Assembly: GCA_002508705.1 (NCBI GenBank)
Contig: DAYL01000019.1
Span: 53,028 to 117,027, forward strand
Reading direction: 5' to 3'
Origin: Methanoculleus sp. UBA374
GTDB taxonomy: Archaea; Halobacteriota; Methanomicrobia; Methanomicrobiales; Methanoculleaceae
DNA length: 64,000 nucleotides
Of this stretch, positions 11,681 through 20,902 are shown piece by piece. The position numbers and the translations under genes were made by a program. Every line of letters begins with the position of its first letter. Within the stretch, counting starts at the first letter, position 1. The notes below the pieces were generated by a model. It worked only from the letters and a program-made list of their open reading frames with translations. It had not been told where the DNA came from and did no database searches.

Positions 11681-12229
11681 ATGAAGGTCATTGGAATCGT
11701 AGGTATGCCGGCAAGCGGAAAAGGAGAGATATCAAAGATCGCCCGGGACCTCGGGATTCCGGTCGTGGTCATGGGGGACGCGATACGGGACCGGGTGAGA
11801 GAGGCCGGGCTTCCGGTGACGGACGCAAACTGCGGCACGATCGCCGGAAAGTTGCGCGCGGACCTCGGCATGGACGCCGTCGCCCGGATCACCATCCCGG
11901 CCATCGAGGCCCGGTCCTCTCCGGTGGTCCTGGTCGACGGCATCAGGGGCGACTACGAGGTGGCGACGTTTCGGGAGCACTTCCCCGACTTCACGCTCAT
12001 CGGGATCGTCTCTTCGTTTGAGACCCGTTATCGGCGGCTCGCGAACCGGGGCCGGCCCGACGACACCCTCACCGCCGACGAGCTCCGGGTCCGCGACGAG
12101 CGGGAGCTCGGGTGGGGGCTCGGTCGAGCCCTCTCCCTGGCAGACTGTCGCGTTGTGAACGAGGGAACGCTCGAAGAATTTACCGCGGAGGTCCGTGCCC
12201 TGCTCCGCCGTCTCGGAGGGAGGGCATGA
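11681..12229 (+). CDS. UPF0200 family nucleotide kinase-like ATPase
   Basis: P-loop protein of 182 residues. Walker A is GMPASGKGE at 8-16, and VVLVDGIRGDYEVATF is the Walker-B-like strand. The fold resembles dephospho-CoA kinase and adenylate kinases, and the archaeal family is catalogued as UPF0200; a role in CoA synthesis has been suggested but is not shown here. First gene of a co-directional run to 18243; an AT-rich promoter-like stretch (TATACTATATAAAG) lies at about 11653-11667. It ends in an ATGA overlap with the next gene. Confidence 0.85.
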   Translation: MKVIGIVGMPASGKGEISKIARDLGIPVVVMGDAIRDRVREAGLPVTDANCGTIAGKLRADLGMDAVARITIPAIEARSSPVVLVDGIRGDYEVATFREHFPDFTLIGIVSSFETRYRRLANRGRPDDTLTADELRVRDERELGWGLGRALSLADCRVVNEGTLEEFTAEVRALLRRLGGRA

Positions 12230-12999
12230 GTCTTATTCCGTATTTTTCATCTTCATCCAAGGTCTGGGAGTCGCGGGACTGGGTCTTCGGACTCGAGGAC
12301 ATCGGGTACACCGGCTGGGAGATCGTTGCCGACGGGAAGTATCGCCTGGACAACCCCGAAAATTTCGCCGCCATCCGGGAGAACCTCGAAAGCACCGGTC
12401 TACTCGCGACCGTCCACGCTCCCTACAGCGACTTAAACCTTGCATCGCTGAATTACCCCATCTGGCGCGAGTCCATCCGTCAGACCTGCTGCTGCATCCG
12501 CTACGCGGCCGACCTGACCGACCGGGTAACGGTTCACCCCGGGTTTGTCTCCCCCGTAGGAAAACTCGTCCCCGAGAAGGTCTGGGAGATGCAGAAGACC
12601 GCACTTGTCGAGATCGGGAAGTATGCGGAGGAGCACGGCGTCCTTGCATGCGTCGAGAACATGATCAGCATCAAGGACTTTCTCTGCCGCTACCCGGAGG
12701 AACTCCTCGGACTCACGGAAGGGATTGCGGGGATCGGGGTCACCCTCGACATAGGGCATGCCAACACCAACGGTCTTGTGGATGCGTTTCTCGCCCATGT
12801 CCGGGAAGCCAGTCACCTGCATGTCCACGACAACCACGGAAAGTCGGACGAGCACCTTGCCCTCGGCGACGGGACCATCGCCTGGGAGAAGGTCGGGTGG
12901 GTCGTTGCCCGCGATTACTCCGGCCGGGTCGTGATCGAGGGCCGGACGCTTGAAGAGGCAAAGCGGAGCCTTGCAGCATTCAGGGAGTGGTTTGTATAG
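12226..12999 (+). CDS. TIM-barrel protein, sugar phosphate isomerase/epimerase (AP endonuclease 2) family
   Basis: A 257-residue xylose-isomerase-like barrel. The frame is open upstream, but the ATG at 12226 overlaps the previous stop as ATGA and gives the family-like start MSLIPYFSSSSKVWE. Metal-ligand positions are visible in TVHAPYSDLN, DRVTVHPGF, CVENMISIKDF, TLDIGHANTNG and LHVHDNHGKSDEHL. This set of Glu, Asp and His residues is typical of the family. Members include sugar epimerases and endonuclease IV; no substrate can be assigned. It overlaps rnz by 13 nt. Confidence 0.82.
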   Translation: MSLIPYFSSSSKVWESRDWVFGLEDIGYTGWEIVADGKYRLDNPENFAAIRENLESTGLLATVHAPYSDLNLASLNYPIWRESIRQTCCCIRYAADLTDRVTVHPGFVSPVGKLVPEKVWEMQKTALVEIGKYAEEHGVLACVENMISIKDFLCRYPEELLGLTEGIAGIGVTLDIGHANTNGLVDAFLAHVREASHLHVHDNHGKSDEHLALGDGTIAWEKVGWVVARDYSGRVVIEGRTLEEAKRSLAAFREWFV

Positions 13000-13940
13000 C
13001 CGGCGAGACCCTGCACGTTCACTTCCTCGGTACGGCGGGTGCGCTCCCGTCGCCGCAGCGAAACCCCTCCTGTATCCTGATCCGACGGGGTTCCGATACC
13101 CTGCTCTTCGACTGCGGGGAGGGTACCCAGCAGCAGATGATGCGCGCCCGGACCGGGTTCACCGTGAACGCCATCTTCATCACCCACTGGCATGCCGACC
13201 ATTTCCTCGGTGTCTTCGGGCTTATCGAGACCCTTGCGTTCATGGGACGTACCGACCCGCTTCCGATCTACGGCCCTCCCTGGGTGGAGGAGTTCGTCGA
13301 GATCGTGCAGAAGATTAACCGCCACACCCGGGGATTTTCCGTCACCGCTCACGCTCTCGACCACGGTTCGGTCGTGCCCTTCAGCGGCTACACCGTCCGG
13401 GCGTTCGCCACGTCTCACGGCATCCCCGGGCTCGGCTACGTGATGGAGGAGGATGAACGGCCCGGCCGGTTCAACCGCGAGCGGGCGATTGCGCTCGGCA
13501 TCCCGCCGGGTCCGCTCTTCGGGAGGCTGCAACGCGGGGAAGCGGTCCGCATCGTCCGCGACGGCGTCGAGACCGAGGTCCTGCCCGTCGATGTGCTGGG
13601 AGAGCCGCGCCCCGGACGGAAGGTCGTCTATACCGGGGACACCCGACCGCTCCAGAACCAGCCCGAGACCGCGGCGATGATCCGGGACGCCGACCTCCTG
13701 ATCCACGACGCTACGTTCGACGACCAGGAGAGCAACCGCGCCCGGGAGGTCCTGCACTCCACCGCCGGTGAAGCCGGTGAGGCCGCCCGGGCCACAAACG
13801 CCCGTATGCTTGCCCTGATGCATATAAGCTCCCGGTATACGAGCACAGCAAACCATATACGCGATGCAAAGCGACAGTATGAGGGAGACGTGATCCTGCC
13901 GGCAGACCTGACGGTGCTGGAGGTCCCGTATCGAGGTTGA
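12987..13940 (+). CDS. rnz: Ribonuclease Z (tRNA 3' processing)
   Basis: Zinc endoribonuclease that removes the 3' trailer of pre-tRNAs. The 317 residues open with the metallo-beta-lactamase start LHVHFLGTAGALPSPQRN. The metal motif is THWHADHFLG (HxHxDH), with later ligands in VVYTGDTRP, LIHDATFDD and LMHISSRYT. The insertion SHGIPGLGYVMEEDERPGRF is the usual substrate-recognition part of short-form RNase Z. The start is a GTG inside the end of the preceding gene. Confidence 0.95.
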   Translation: MVCIAGETLHVHFLGTAGALPSPQRNPSCILIRRGSDTLLFDCGEGTQQQMMRARTGFTVNAIFITHWHADHFLGVFGLIETLAFMGRTDPLPIYGPPWVEEFVEIVQKINRHTRGFSVTAHALDHGSVVPFSGYTVRAFATSHGIPGLGYVMEEDERPGRFNRERAIALGIPPGPLFGRLQRGEAVRIVRDGVETEVLPVDVLGEPRPGRKVVYTGDTRPLQNQPETAAMIRDADLLIHDATFDDQESNRAREVLHSTAGEAGEAARATNARMLALMHISSRYTSTANHIRDAKRQYEGDVILPADLTVLEVPYRG

Positions 13941-13955
13941 TTGCGATGGACGGTG

Positions 13956-15158
13956 ATGGTGATGTGGCAGGGTCTCTTCAGCCAGAACCGCCTGATCCTG
14001 ACCGGTCTTGGCGCTTTGCTCGCCAGCGCCGCTGCCTTAAGCATTGCAGGCATCTATCTTGGCTCCGTCCGTGAAGTCCTCAGCCTGATCCCCGGCCTGA
14101 TGGTGCTTCTGCCGTCGACCATCAATATGCGGGGGAGCATCGCCGGGGTTTTTGCATCCCGCCTCTCGTCGTCGATGCACCTCGGGGAGTTCTCCATCGA
14201 CTTTCGGGACGGCTCGGTCCTCGGCGATAATATCCGTGCCTCGCTCGTGGTGACGGTCGAGACGGCCTTCGCGCTCGGCATCCTCGCCTACGCGGCGGGT
14301 CTTCTCTTCGGGTTTCCCACGGTGGGCGTCGTCGACCTCGTGCTGATCTCGGTTGTGAGCGGGATCGTCTCCGGGCTTGTGGTGACGGGAGTCACCCTGG
14401 TCGTTGCGCTTGTAAGTTACCGTTACGGCCTCGACCTCGATATGATCGCCGCACCGACCGTCACCACCTCCGGAGACATCGTCACGCTCCCGATCCTCAT
14501 GCTCTCCGCGACATCGGTCATGCTCCTTTCCCCCGGGGCACGCCAGGCGCTCGGTGTCGTCGTGGTCGCCGTCGTCATAGCCACGCTCCTCTACACCCGC
14601 CGCCGGTCGGAGGGGACGGGAGCCATCGTCCGCGAGAACCTCGCTCTCCTCATCCCGCTCGGCGTCTTCGGTACGCTGGCCGGGCTGACCTACTCGTTCA
14701 ATCTGGACAACTTGCTTGTGCTTGCGGTCTTCCTCATCCTGATACCGCCGTTCACGGGCGGACTCGGATCGATAGGCGGCATCCTCGCATCGCGCCTATC
14801 GACGGAGATGCACACCGGCGAAGTCAACCCCTCGTTCCTCCCCGGGCGCGGTGTCGTGCATCATTTTATTATTTCCTATCTCTATACGTTGATACTGCTT
14901 CCACTGCTGGCGCTCATCGCGCATGGTGCGGCGGTGCTCATGGAGTTAAACAGCCCCGGCCCCGGGGTACTGGTCACCATCAGCCTTGTAGCAGGTCTGG
15001 CCGTCGTGACACTGGTGAACGGCGTGGCGTATATAACCGCCAGCCTTTCGTTTCGGTATGGTCTCGATCCCGACAACTTCGGAATCCCTGTCATCACAAG
15101 CCTGATCGACCTGATCGGCGCAGCCACCCTTGTGACAGTGATGAACCTGCTGTTGTAG
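13956..15158 (+). CDS. MgtE/SLC41-type divalent cation transporter
   Basis: Integral membrane protein of about 400 residues made of two homologous halves. Each half begins with a loop rich in Pro/Gly/Ser (LPSTINMRGSIAGVFASRLSS in the first; PPFTGGLGSIGGILASRLST in the second), followed by four or five hydrophobic helices. These are hallmarks of the MgtE/SLC41 Mg2+ channel family. The cytoplasmic CBS gate of bacterial MgtE is absent, as is common in archaeal forms. Nearby start codons (13953, 13956, 13962) cannot be separated. The next gene encodes a PhoU/RCK_C protein, the likely cytosolic regulator. Confidence 0.85.
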   Translation: MVMWQGLFSQNRLILTGLGALLASAAALSIAGIYLGSVREVLSLIPGLMVLLPSTINMRGSIAGVFASRLSSSMHLGEFSIDFRDGSVLGDNIRASLVVTVETAFALGILAYAAGLLFGFPTVGVVDLVLISVVSGIVSGLVVTGVTLVVALVSYRYGLDLDMIAAPTVTTSGDIVTLPILMLSATSVMLLSPGARQALGVVVVAVVIATLLYTRRRSEGTGAIVRENLALLIPLGVFGTLAGLTYSFNLDNLLVLAVFLILIPPFTGGLGSIGGILASRLSTEMHTGEVNPSFLPGRGVVHHFIISYLYTLILLPLLALIAHGAAVLMELNSPGPGVLVTISLVAGLAVVTLVNGVAYITASLSFRYGLDPDNFGIPVITSLIDLIGAATLVTVMNLLL

Positions 15159-15172
15159 TAAAACATGAGAAA

Positions 15173-16393
15173 ATGGTTGACAGACCCATGACGGAACGTG
15201 AATATCAGCCGATCAGCTTCAAAGACGTTCTGATCGAGATGAAGGACGTCTCGGAACTGATGGTTGACCTCGCCTATTCTGCGATACTCTTCGACAGCAA
15301 AGAGATAGCGCTCGAGGTGATTAATCTCGAGGAAAGCATGAATAAACTGGTTTATCAGGCCAGAATTCAGAGCGTCCTTGGTGCTCGAAGGCTCGAAGAG
15401 GCGGAAGCGATGAGCGGTATGCTTCAGGTGGCTGAGGCAGCGGAGCGAATTGCGAACTCGGCTTCCGACGTAGCAAAACTTATCCTGAAAGACATCAGGT
15501 TCCCGGCAAAACTCAAGCGCGTCTTTCCCGAAGCTGAAGAGATTGTCACCCGGGTTATCGTCGGCCAGGGAAGCGAACTTGTCGGCCGCACGCTCGGCGA
15601 ACTTAAAATCCAGAGTACGACGGGTATGCAGGTGATTGCCATCCGTCGCGGGAGGGGCTGGATCTACGACCCCGATAAAACCACCCGGGTGGAGAGCGGC
15701 GACATCCTGATATCGCGGGGCTCGGAGGCCGGAGCGGCTATCCTCTCCCGGATGGCGGGGGTGACGGAATGCGCCCCGGGAAAATCCTCGCATGCGGCCG
15801 AGGTCGATGACCTTGACCGGGCGGTCCAGTTGATCATCGAGATGAAAAACCTCTCGGAACTCTCCGTTGGACTGGCATACACCTCCCTGCTCTTCAACAA
15901 CAAGGAGGTCGCGCACGAGGTGGTCGCCCTTGACTCGACGCTCGACGACATGCGCTACGACCTGGACCTCTGGATCCTTGAAGCGGCGCGAAAGATCGAC
16001 GATGTGCGCTACCTCCGGGGTCTTTTGTATATGTCCTCTTTTGCACAGGGGATCAGTGATTCTGCCCACGCCATTGTCGACGTAATCCTGCGTGATATTG
16101 AGGTCCCGCCGGTCTTTAAGAAGATCGTCCGTGAGTCGGATGAGATTATCACGCGGGTTCCTGTGGCCGGCTCGTCGCTGCTCGTGGCGCGGACCCTTAA
16201 GGAGGCGTCGCTTTCGACGGTGACCGGGATGGTCGTGCTCGCCATCAAACACCGCGACCGGTGGGTCTACCGCCCGGGGAAGGATGTCCGACTAGCGAGC
16301 GGTGATATTATCATCGCCAAGGGCAGACGGGATGGTGAGTGCCGGTTGTATGAACTTGCCGGATACCCCGCCAGGGTGCCCGAAGAAGAATGA
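15173..16393 (+). CDS. Tandem PhoU-like / RCK_C (TrkA-C) regulatory protein
   Basis: A 406-residue soluble protein built as a duplication. Residues 10-110 and 208-305 are PhoU-like helical bundles (FKDVLIEMKDVSELMVDLAYS; VQLIIEMKNLSELSVGLAYTS). Residues 115-200 and 310-395 are RCK_C domains (GSELVGRTLGELKI... RVESGDILISRG; GSSLLVARTLKEASL... RLASGDIIIAKG). RCK_C domains bind ligands such as c-di-AMP in K+ transporters. The 14-nt gap after the MgtE-type gene supports a role as regulator of that transporter. The ligand is not predictable from sequence. Confidence 0.85.
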   Translation: MVDRPMTEREYQPISFKDVLIEMKDVSELMVDLAYSAILFDSKEIALEVINLEESMNKLVYQARIQSVLGARRLEEAEAMSGMLQVAEAAERIANSASDVAKLILKDIRFPAKLKRVFPEAEEIVTRVIVGQGSELVGRTLGELKIQSTTGMQVIAIRRGRGWIYDPDKTTRVESGDILISRGSEAGAAILSRMAGVTECAPGKSSHAAEVDDLDRAVQLIIEMKNLSELSVGLAYTSLLFNNKEVAHEVVALDSTLDDMRYDLDLWILEAARKIDDVRYLRGLLYMSSFAQGISDSAHAIVDVILRDIEVPPVFKKIVRESDEIITRVPVAGSSLLVARTLKEASLSTVTGMVVLAIKHRDRWVYRPGKDVRLASGDIIIAKGRRDGECRLYELAGYPARVPEEE

Positions 16394-16407
16394 TTTGGTG
16401 AACTGTT

Positions 16408-18243
16408 ATGGAAGATACAAACGACATGATTGTCTATCGCCTCGGGGCGAACTGTGACCTCGACGAGGTGGAAGAAGGAAAGACGTATCTTGGACGGGTG
16501 CAGGGTTTCGCCCCGTTCGGCGTCTTCGTCCAGTTGAATGATCGGGTTAAGGGGCTCGTTCATAAGAGTAATGTAAAGTTGCAGCATACCGAGCGCGACC
16601 CGATCATCGTTCACGTCCTCCAGATCCGGAGCAACGGCAACATCGACCTTGAAGAGGTTACGCCGACCGTCTACCAGACCCAGAACGTGAACAAGAAGAC
16701 GACGAATGTGCTTCTTTCCGATATCGGGAAGAAGATCGGCAGGACGGTACTGATCGAGGGCGAGATCGCCCAGATCAAGCAAACATCGGGACCGACGATC
16801 TTTACGGTCGTGGACGAATCCGGCACCGCAAACGCGGCTGCATTCATCGAGGCGGGTGTCCGCGCCTACCCTGAGGTGAACCTCGGTGATATCGTTTCCC
16901 TCACGGGTGAGGTGATGCAGCGCAACAACCAGCTCCAGATCGAGGCCAGGTCCATGGCGGTCATGGACCCGGGGGACGCGGGCGAGGTCCGGGGGCGTAT
17001 CGATGCGGCGCTTGAGAAGCGTGCGGAACCGCCCGACCTTCCGTTCCTTATTGAGAGTGAGGTCCTTGACGCTCTCCGGCCCCGGATGCGCCAGGTGGCA
17101 AAGGAGATCCGGAAGGCGGTCCTGACCGCGAGGCCGATTATCCTCCGGCACCATGCGGACGCTGACGGGATCTGTGCTGCCGTTGCTATTGAGCAGGCGG
17201 TGACCGCGCTGCTCCGTGAGAGCGCCGGAGACTTCGATGCAGAGTACTTCCTCTTCAAACGGTCGCCGTCCAAAGCCCCGTTCTACGAGGTGGAGGACAT
17301 CACGCGCGACCTCGACTTCGCTCTCAAGGACAACGTCCGCTACGGACAGAAGATGCCGCTGATCCTCCTGATGGACAACGGGTCCACCGAGGAGGATATG
17401 CCGTCGCTGAAGTTGACCCGGATCTACGGTCTCCCGGTGATGGTTGTGGACCACCACCATCCCGATAAGGTCGTGGATGATTACCTGATCGGGCACGTGA
17501 ACCCCTATCTGGCGGGGGGAGATTACGGGATCACGGCCGGGATGCTGGGAACGGAGATCGCCCGCATGGTCAACCCGGCGATCGAGGACCAGATCCGGCA
17601 CCTGCCGGCGATTGCGGGGGTCGGCGACCGGAGCGAAGCACCGGAGCGTGCCCGTTACCTCGCGGTGGCCGCACCCGGCTACTCGGAGGACGATTGCCGC
17701 GATATTGCTCTGGCACTCGATTATGAGCAATTCTGGCTCCGGTTCGGCGATGGGAGAGAACTTGTCAAAGATATCCTGAACCTCTCCGGTAAGCCAGAAC
17801 GCCATGAACAGTTCGTCGACCTGCTGGTCGAAGAGGCAAATCACGCGATCGAGGAGCAACTCAGTGCCATCATGCCCCACGTCGAGAGCCGGGTGCTGCA
17901 GAACGGGGCTCATCTCTTCATGCTCGATGTGGAGATCTTCGCTCACAGGTTCACGTTCCCGCCGCCCGGCAAGACTTCGGGAGAGGTGCATGACCGGCTG
18001 GTCAAAGCGCATCCGGGAGAGCCGGTCGTCACGATCGGGTTCGGGCCGGACTTTGCCGTCTTGCGTTCCCGGGGCGTCATGATGAACATACCCCGGATGG
18101 TGCGCGAACTCCATAGTGAGATCTCCGGCGGCGGGGTGAGCGGCGGCGGTCATCTTGTCGTCGGGAGCATCAAGTTCGTCGAGGGAATGCGCGATGTGGT
18201 ACTGGATAGCCTGATCCAGAAGATTGGCGAAGCACCAATCTGA
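16408..18243 (+). CDS. DHH-family phosphoesterase with S1 and OB nucleic-acid binding domains
   Basis: A 611-residue archaeal RecJ-like protein. Residues 20-80 are an S1 domain (EGKTYLGRVQGFAPFGVFVQL), residues 105-190 an OB fold (IGRTVLIEGEIAQI... PTIFTVVDESGTANAAAF), and from about 235 the DHH core. Catalytic motifs are RHHADADGICAA and LLMDNGSTEED, then the signature VDHHHPDKV; the DHHA1 part near the C-terminus has SGGGVSGGGHL. Relatives are RecJ/GAN-type single-strand nucleases or nano-RNA/cyclic-dinucleotide phosphodiesterases. The fused S1 domain favours RNA or replication substrates. Last gene of the run. Confidence 0.9.
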   Translation: MEDTNDMIVYRLGANCDLDEVEEGKTYLGRVQGFAPFGVFVQLNDRVKGLVHKSNVKLQHTERDPIIVHVLQIRSNGNIDLEEVTPTVYQTQNVNKKTTNVLLSDIGKKIGRTVLIEGEIAQIKQTSGPTIFTVVDESGTANAAAFIEAGVRAYPEVNLGDIVSLTGEVMQRNNQLQIEARSMAVMDPGDAGEVRGRIDAALEKRAEPPDLPFLIESEVLDALRPRMRQVAKEIRKAVLTARPIILRHHADADGICAAVAIEQAVTALLRESAGDFDAEYFLFKRSPSKAPFYEVEDITRDLDFALKDNVRYGQKMPLILLMDNGSTEEDMPSLKLTRIYGLPVMVVDHHHPDKVVDDYLIGHVNPYLAGGDYGITAGMLGTEIARMVNPAIEDQIRHLPAIAGVGDRSEAPERARYLAVAAPGYSEDDCRDIALALDYEQFWLRFGDGRELVKDILNLSGKPERHEQFVDLLVEEANHAIEEQLSAIMPHVESRVLQNGAHLFMLDVEIFAHRFTFPPPGKTSGEVHDRLVKAHPGEPVVTIGFGPDFAVLRSRGVMMNIPRMVRELHSEISGGGVSGGGHLVVGSIKFVEGMRDVVLDSLIQKIGEAPI

Positions 18244-18455
18244 TCGCTACTTCTTTCTCGCTGATATTCCTCTCTGCCGGGTTCTTCTCTTTTGCGGCCC
18301 TGGTTCGGGTCTTTTCACGGGCACTGTGTCTTCTTACGGCGCTTGTTTCCGTATAACGATCTCTCCAGCATTGCTATGTCTGGGAGAACCACTACCGGTG
18401 TATCTTTGATTGATACCGAAATATAAAAATAGGTTTATACCGAATCGGGGTCCTC

Positions 18456-19025
18456 ATGGCAGGAAATCGATGGACATGGAGAGGACTCCTGGTAGTGCTC
18501 TTCGTGACAGCAGCGGCCCTTATGTTTCCCGTGACGGCCCAGAGCACGGCATCCGCAGAACCTCTGACCTGGACTCTCCCCCCGACCCCCGAAGAAACTC
18601 CGGATGATGCGACTCCGGAGGCAACTCCGGATGAGACGCTGAGCAACGAAACTCCGGATGACGAGACAATCAACGAAACCGTTGTCGATGAGACTCTGGA
18701 CGACGTGACTCCGGACGAGACTCCGAGCAACGAAACCCCGGCTGACGGGACAACCAACGAAACGGCTAACGAAACCCCGGGCAACGAGACTCTCAACGAG
18801 ACTGCTGTGGAGACCGGACCGCCCATCATCATCGGGACGGATGAGGTGACGACGGAAGCGACACCGGCAGAGACTTCAACGGCCGAGATGCCGACCTTCA
18901 CGCCGATACAGGCGGCACAGGTCAACGTAAGCCCGACAGCTACCGCCCCTCTCTCGCTTGTCGGCGTCGTTACGGCGGTTGCAGTAGCCGGGCTCCTTGT
19001 CGTGATGCGGAGGAACAGGAAGTAA
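18456..19025 (+). CDS. Surface protein with N-glycosylation-rich Thr/Glu/Pro stalk
   Basis: A 189-residue secreted, membrane-anchored protein. The N-terminal signal segment is RGLLVVLFVTAAALMFPVTA. The middle (about 45-130) is low-complexity repeats of TPDE, DDET and NET units and contains seven Asn-Glu-Thr sequons plus a later NVS, so it can be densely N-glycosylated. The end has a transmembrane helix, SLVGVVTAVAVAGLLVVM, and a basic tail RRNRK. It resembles archaeal stalk proteins that hold domains at the S-layer. No folded domain is visible. A TATA-like AAATATAAAAAT lies at 18419-18430. Confidence 0.75.
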   Translation: MAGNRWTWRGLLVVLFVTAAALMFPVTAQSTASAEPLTWTLPPTPEETPDDATPEATPDETLSNETPDDETINETVVDETLDDVTPDETPSNETPADGTTNETANETPGNETLNETAVETGPPIIIGTDEVTTEATPAETSTAEMPTFTPIQAAQVNVSPTATAPLSLVGVVTAVAVAGLLVVMRRNRK

Positions 19026-19303
19026 CGAGAGGATACAGGGTTCCTACCGGATCGGTGCCGGACGGCCGCGTCTCCGGGTCAACGGCGCCTATACCGGGCG
19101 CTCCACCGTTATGCAGCCCCGATAAAAGAGGGGGCCAGTCCCACCCCTTCCGGCATATCGACCGCCTCGCCTCACCGTTCGGCGCGCCGATGCACAATAA
19201 TATCCGGTGATTTGTATAGATCTATGGAGATATTTTGGTGTCAAATGAGTAGGTTTTTATAGTGCTCGCTACAAAAAGCACTTGCTCACGAGGGAATGAG
19301 TCG

Positions 19304-19555
19304 ATGTCGACAAAAGATCGAATTAAAGAGAAATATACCGATACCCAGAGGAAGATCCTGTACCACCTCAAATCCGGGCTGAAGACAGGCAAATCCTACT
19401 TCAAATCAAAGTATATCGCGACGGACCTGGGTCTTTCCCCGAAAGAAGTCGGGATCAACCTTGCTATCCTCTCGGAGATCTGCGACGAGCTGGATATCAA
19501 GCGCTGGAGTTACTCGAACAGTACGACGTGGCGTGTTACCCCCCGGGCAGCATAG
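19304..19555 (+). CDS. Small conserved archaeal winged-helix-like protein
   Basis: An 83-residue basic protein starting at the ATG at 19304. The core TQRKILYHLKSGLKTGKSYFKSKYIATDLGLS looks like a compact helix-turn-helix, followed by KEVGINLAILSEICDEL and a wing-like KRWSYSNSTTWRV. It resembles small DNA-binding proteins found across Euryarchaeota; I recognise the type but not a function. A TTTTTATAG promoter-like element at 19253-19261 precedes it. Confidence 0.65.
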   Translation: MSTKDRIKEKYTDTQRKILYHLKSGLKTGKSYFKSKYIATDLGLSPKEVGINLAILSEICDELDIKRWSYSNSTTWRVTPRAA

Positions 19556-19584
19556 TTTTATTCTGGAACGCCGTACTCTACGGC

Positions 19585-19770
19585 ATGAAGATCGTCGAGT
19601 TCGAAGCACCTGTCGAGTTTGTGGCCACCATCAACGACCACAAAGACTGCCTCATGTCCCAGGACAAGAGTCACGAGAACCCTGCTGTGCTCTGGTTTAA
19701 TATCGATGTCCCGAAGGGGCACGGTATACAGGCCGGAGACCGTGTCCGGGTCACGGTCGAAAAGATCTGA
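19585..19770 (+). CDS. Small hypothetical protein (61 residues)
   Basis: An acidic 61-residue protein starting MKIVEFEAPVEFVATI, with a central CLMSQDKSHENPAVLWFNIDVPKG and an ending RVRVTVEKI. It looks like a small beta-barrel (alternating hydrophobic strands). The start at 19585 is chosen because the frame upstream overlaps the previous gene and loses coding character. It lies 29 nt after the HTH-like gene and is probably cotranscribed. Function unknown. Confidence 0.6.
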   Translation: MKIVEFEAPVEFVATINDHKDCLMSQDKSHENPAVLWFNIDVPKGHGIQAGDRVRVTVEKI

Positions 19771-19852
19771 GTTAAGGCTCGCTGCGGTTGGGGCCCCCCT
19801 CCTCGTCGCGGATGGGACCCCAACACGTTCACGGTGCGTGGGAAAAGAGGTT

Positions 19853-20452
19853 CTATTCGATAGGATTTTCCAGGTATTCAGGGAGCGTCTCCAGAGTGAT
19901 GCGGTAGGAGTCGACCTCATCCACACTGACGATGACGTAGAAGTCCTTACCGCCCCTCTCGACGTTTTTGATGATGCCGCCCGGGTAATGCAGGTCGGCC
20001 CCTTCTACAATGGTCCCGCTCTCGAGTTCCACAAGTGCCATCCTGAAGTGTGCCGCTTCAGGCCTTACCGTTGAAGAGAAACTGCAGTTCAGCCTCCAGA
20101 TCGCGTAGGGCACATGGAATGCCTCGGTGATGCCTCCTCTTGTTTCCTCGATGTACGCGAACGGGATGATCTTCGTGGTCTCCTTCCATGGCGGGTCGGA
20201 ACCCCCATAGAACGTGAGATTATCGGGGAGGTGACAGAGGGGGTAACTCCAGAACCCGGCCGTATAGGTGAGCCTGGCAGGTTCGGGCGGTACGGGCGAT
20301 GTCGGCGCAGGGGCAGCGGTGACGGTGGGCGGCGGGGGGATGTTTTCCGGAATTTCCGACCCCGCATCCGCTACAGGCGGGCGAAATATCACCGCTATTG
20401 CGGAGACGATGATCAGGGCAGCAACGATGCTCAATGCGTCGCCTTTATCCAC
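19853..20452 (-). CDS. Membrane-anchored extracellular protein, unknown function
   Basis: A 199-residue protein with a short cytoplasmic start MDKGD, one hydrophobic segment (ALSIVAALIIVSAIAVIF), a Pro/Ala-rich linker (IPPPPTVTAAPAPTSPVPP), and an extracytoplasmic domain from about residue 60 with alternating strands (FHVPYAIWRLNCSF, KDFYVIVSVDEVDSYRITL). Two Cys (CHLP and LNCSF) could form a disulfide. The GTG start at 20452 has no visible Shine-Dalgarno. I do not recognise the family; it stands alone between divergent and convergent neighbours. Confidence 0.65.
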   Translation of the reverse strand: MDKGDALSIVAALIIVSAIAVIFRPPVADAGSEIPENIPPPPTVTAAPAPTSPVPPEPARLTYTAGFWSYPLCHLPDNLTFYGGSDPPWKETTKIIPFAYIEETRGGITEAFHVPYAIWRLNCSFSSTVRPEAAHFRMALVELESGTIVEGADLHYPGGIIKNVERGGKDFYVIVSVDEVDSYRITLETLPEYLENPIE

Positions 20453-20637
20453 AGGTATAGTAGGAGGGAGTACAAGGCAAAAGACCTTCTGGTTTGAGAT
20501 CTGTATTCTCCCCTGGTAATCGTGGAAATTGTCGTTTGAGATTTGAATAATCCCGGTTTTATCATGTATCCCCTCTCGATTGAGGTTTTAAAACGGAACC
20601 GTTAATACAGAGGCAGTTCCAATGTCCTGATGAGAGC

Positions 20638-20895
20638 ATGGACGTCACTGAGGTTCGCACGTGGGTGATCTTTTATCTGCTCTCGTTTGTGGTGCTCCTC
20701 GTAGCGGTCTTCATTACCCAGAGCGACAGCCAGCTCTGGGTCAGCCTCATGCTCATCATCGTCGTCGTCGGAGTAAATTTTTACCTGCTCTTCTCTGAGT
20801 TGAGGCGTTACCAGGCCCGGAAGGCGTTCATGCACCGGATGTCGCAGTTCGACGAAACCGAGACGGACACGGACTCTTCCGGCCACCGCTGGTAA
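20638..20895 (+). CDS. Small two-helix membrane protein
   Basis: An 85-residue protein with two transmembrane helices (WVIFYLLSFVVLLVAVFI and LWVSLMLIIVVVGVNFYLLF) joined by a short loop. A basic/charged C-terminal tail follows: RRYQARKAFMHRM and then an acidic end. Function unknown. A TATA-like GGTTTTAAAAC lies at about 20584-20594, and a bidirectional terminator follows the gene. Confidence 0.6.
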   Translation: MDVTEVRTWVIFYLLSFVVLLVAVFITQSDSQLWVSLMLIIVVVGVNFYLLFSELRRYQARKAFMHRMSQFDETETDTDSSGHRW

Positions 20896-20902
20896 TGAGG
20901 TT

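Noticed and set aside
14882..18153. Two long minus-strand frames opposite the transporter, PhoU/RCK_C and DHH genes
   Set aside because: Antisense to well-supported genes with no family resemblance of their own.
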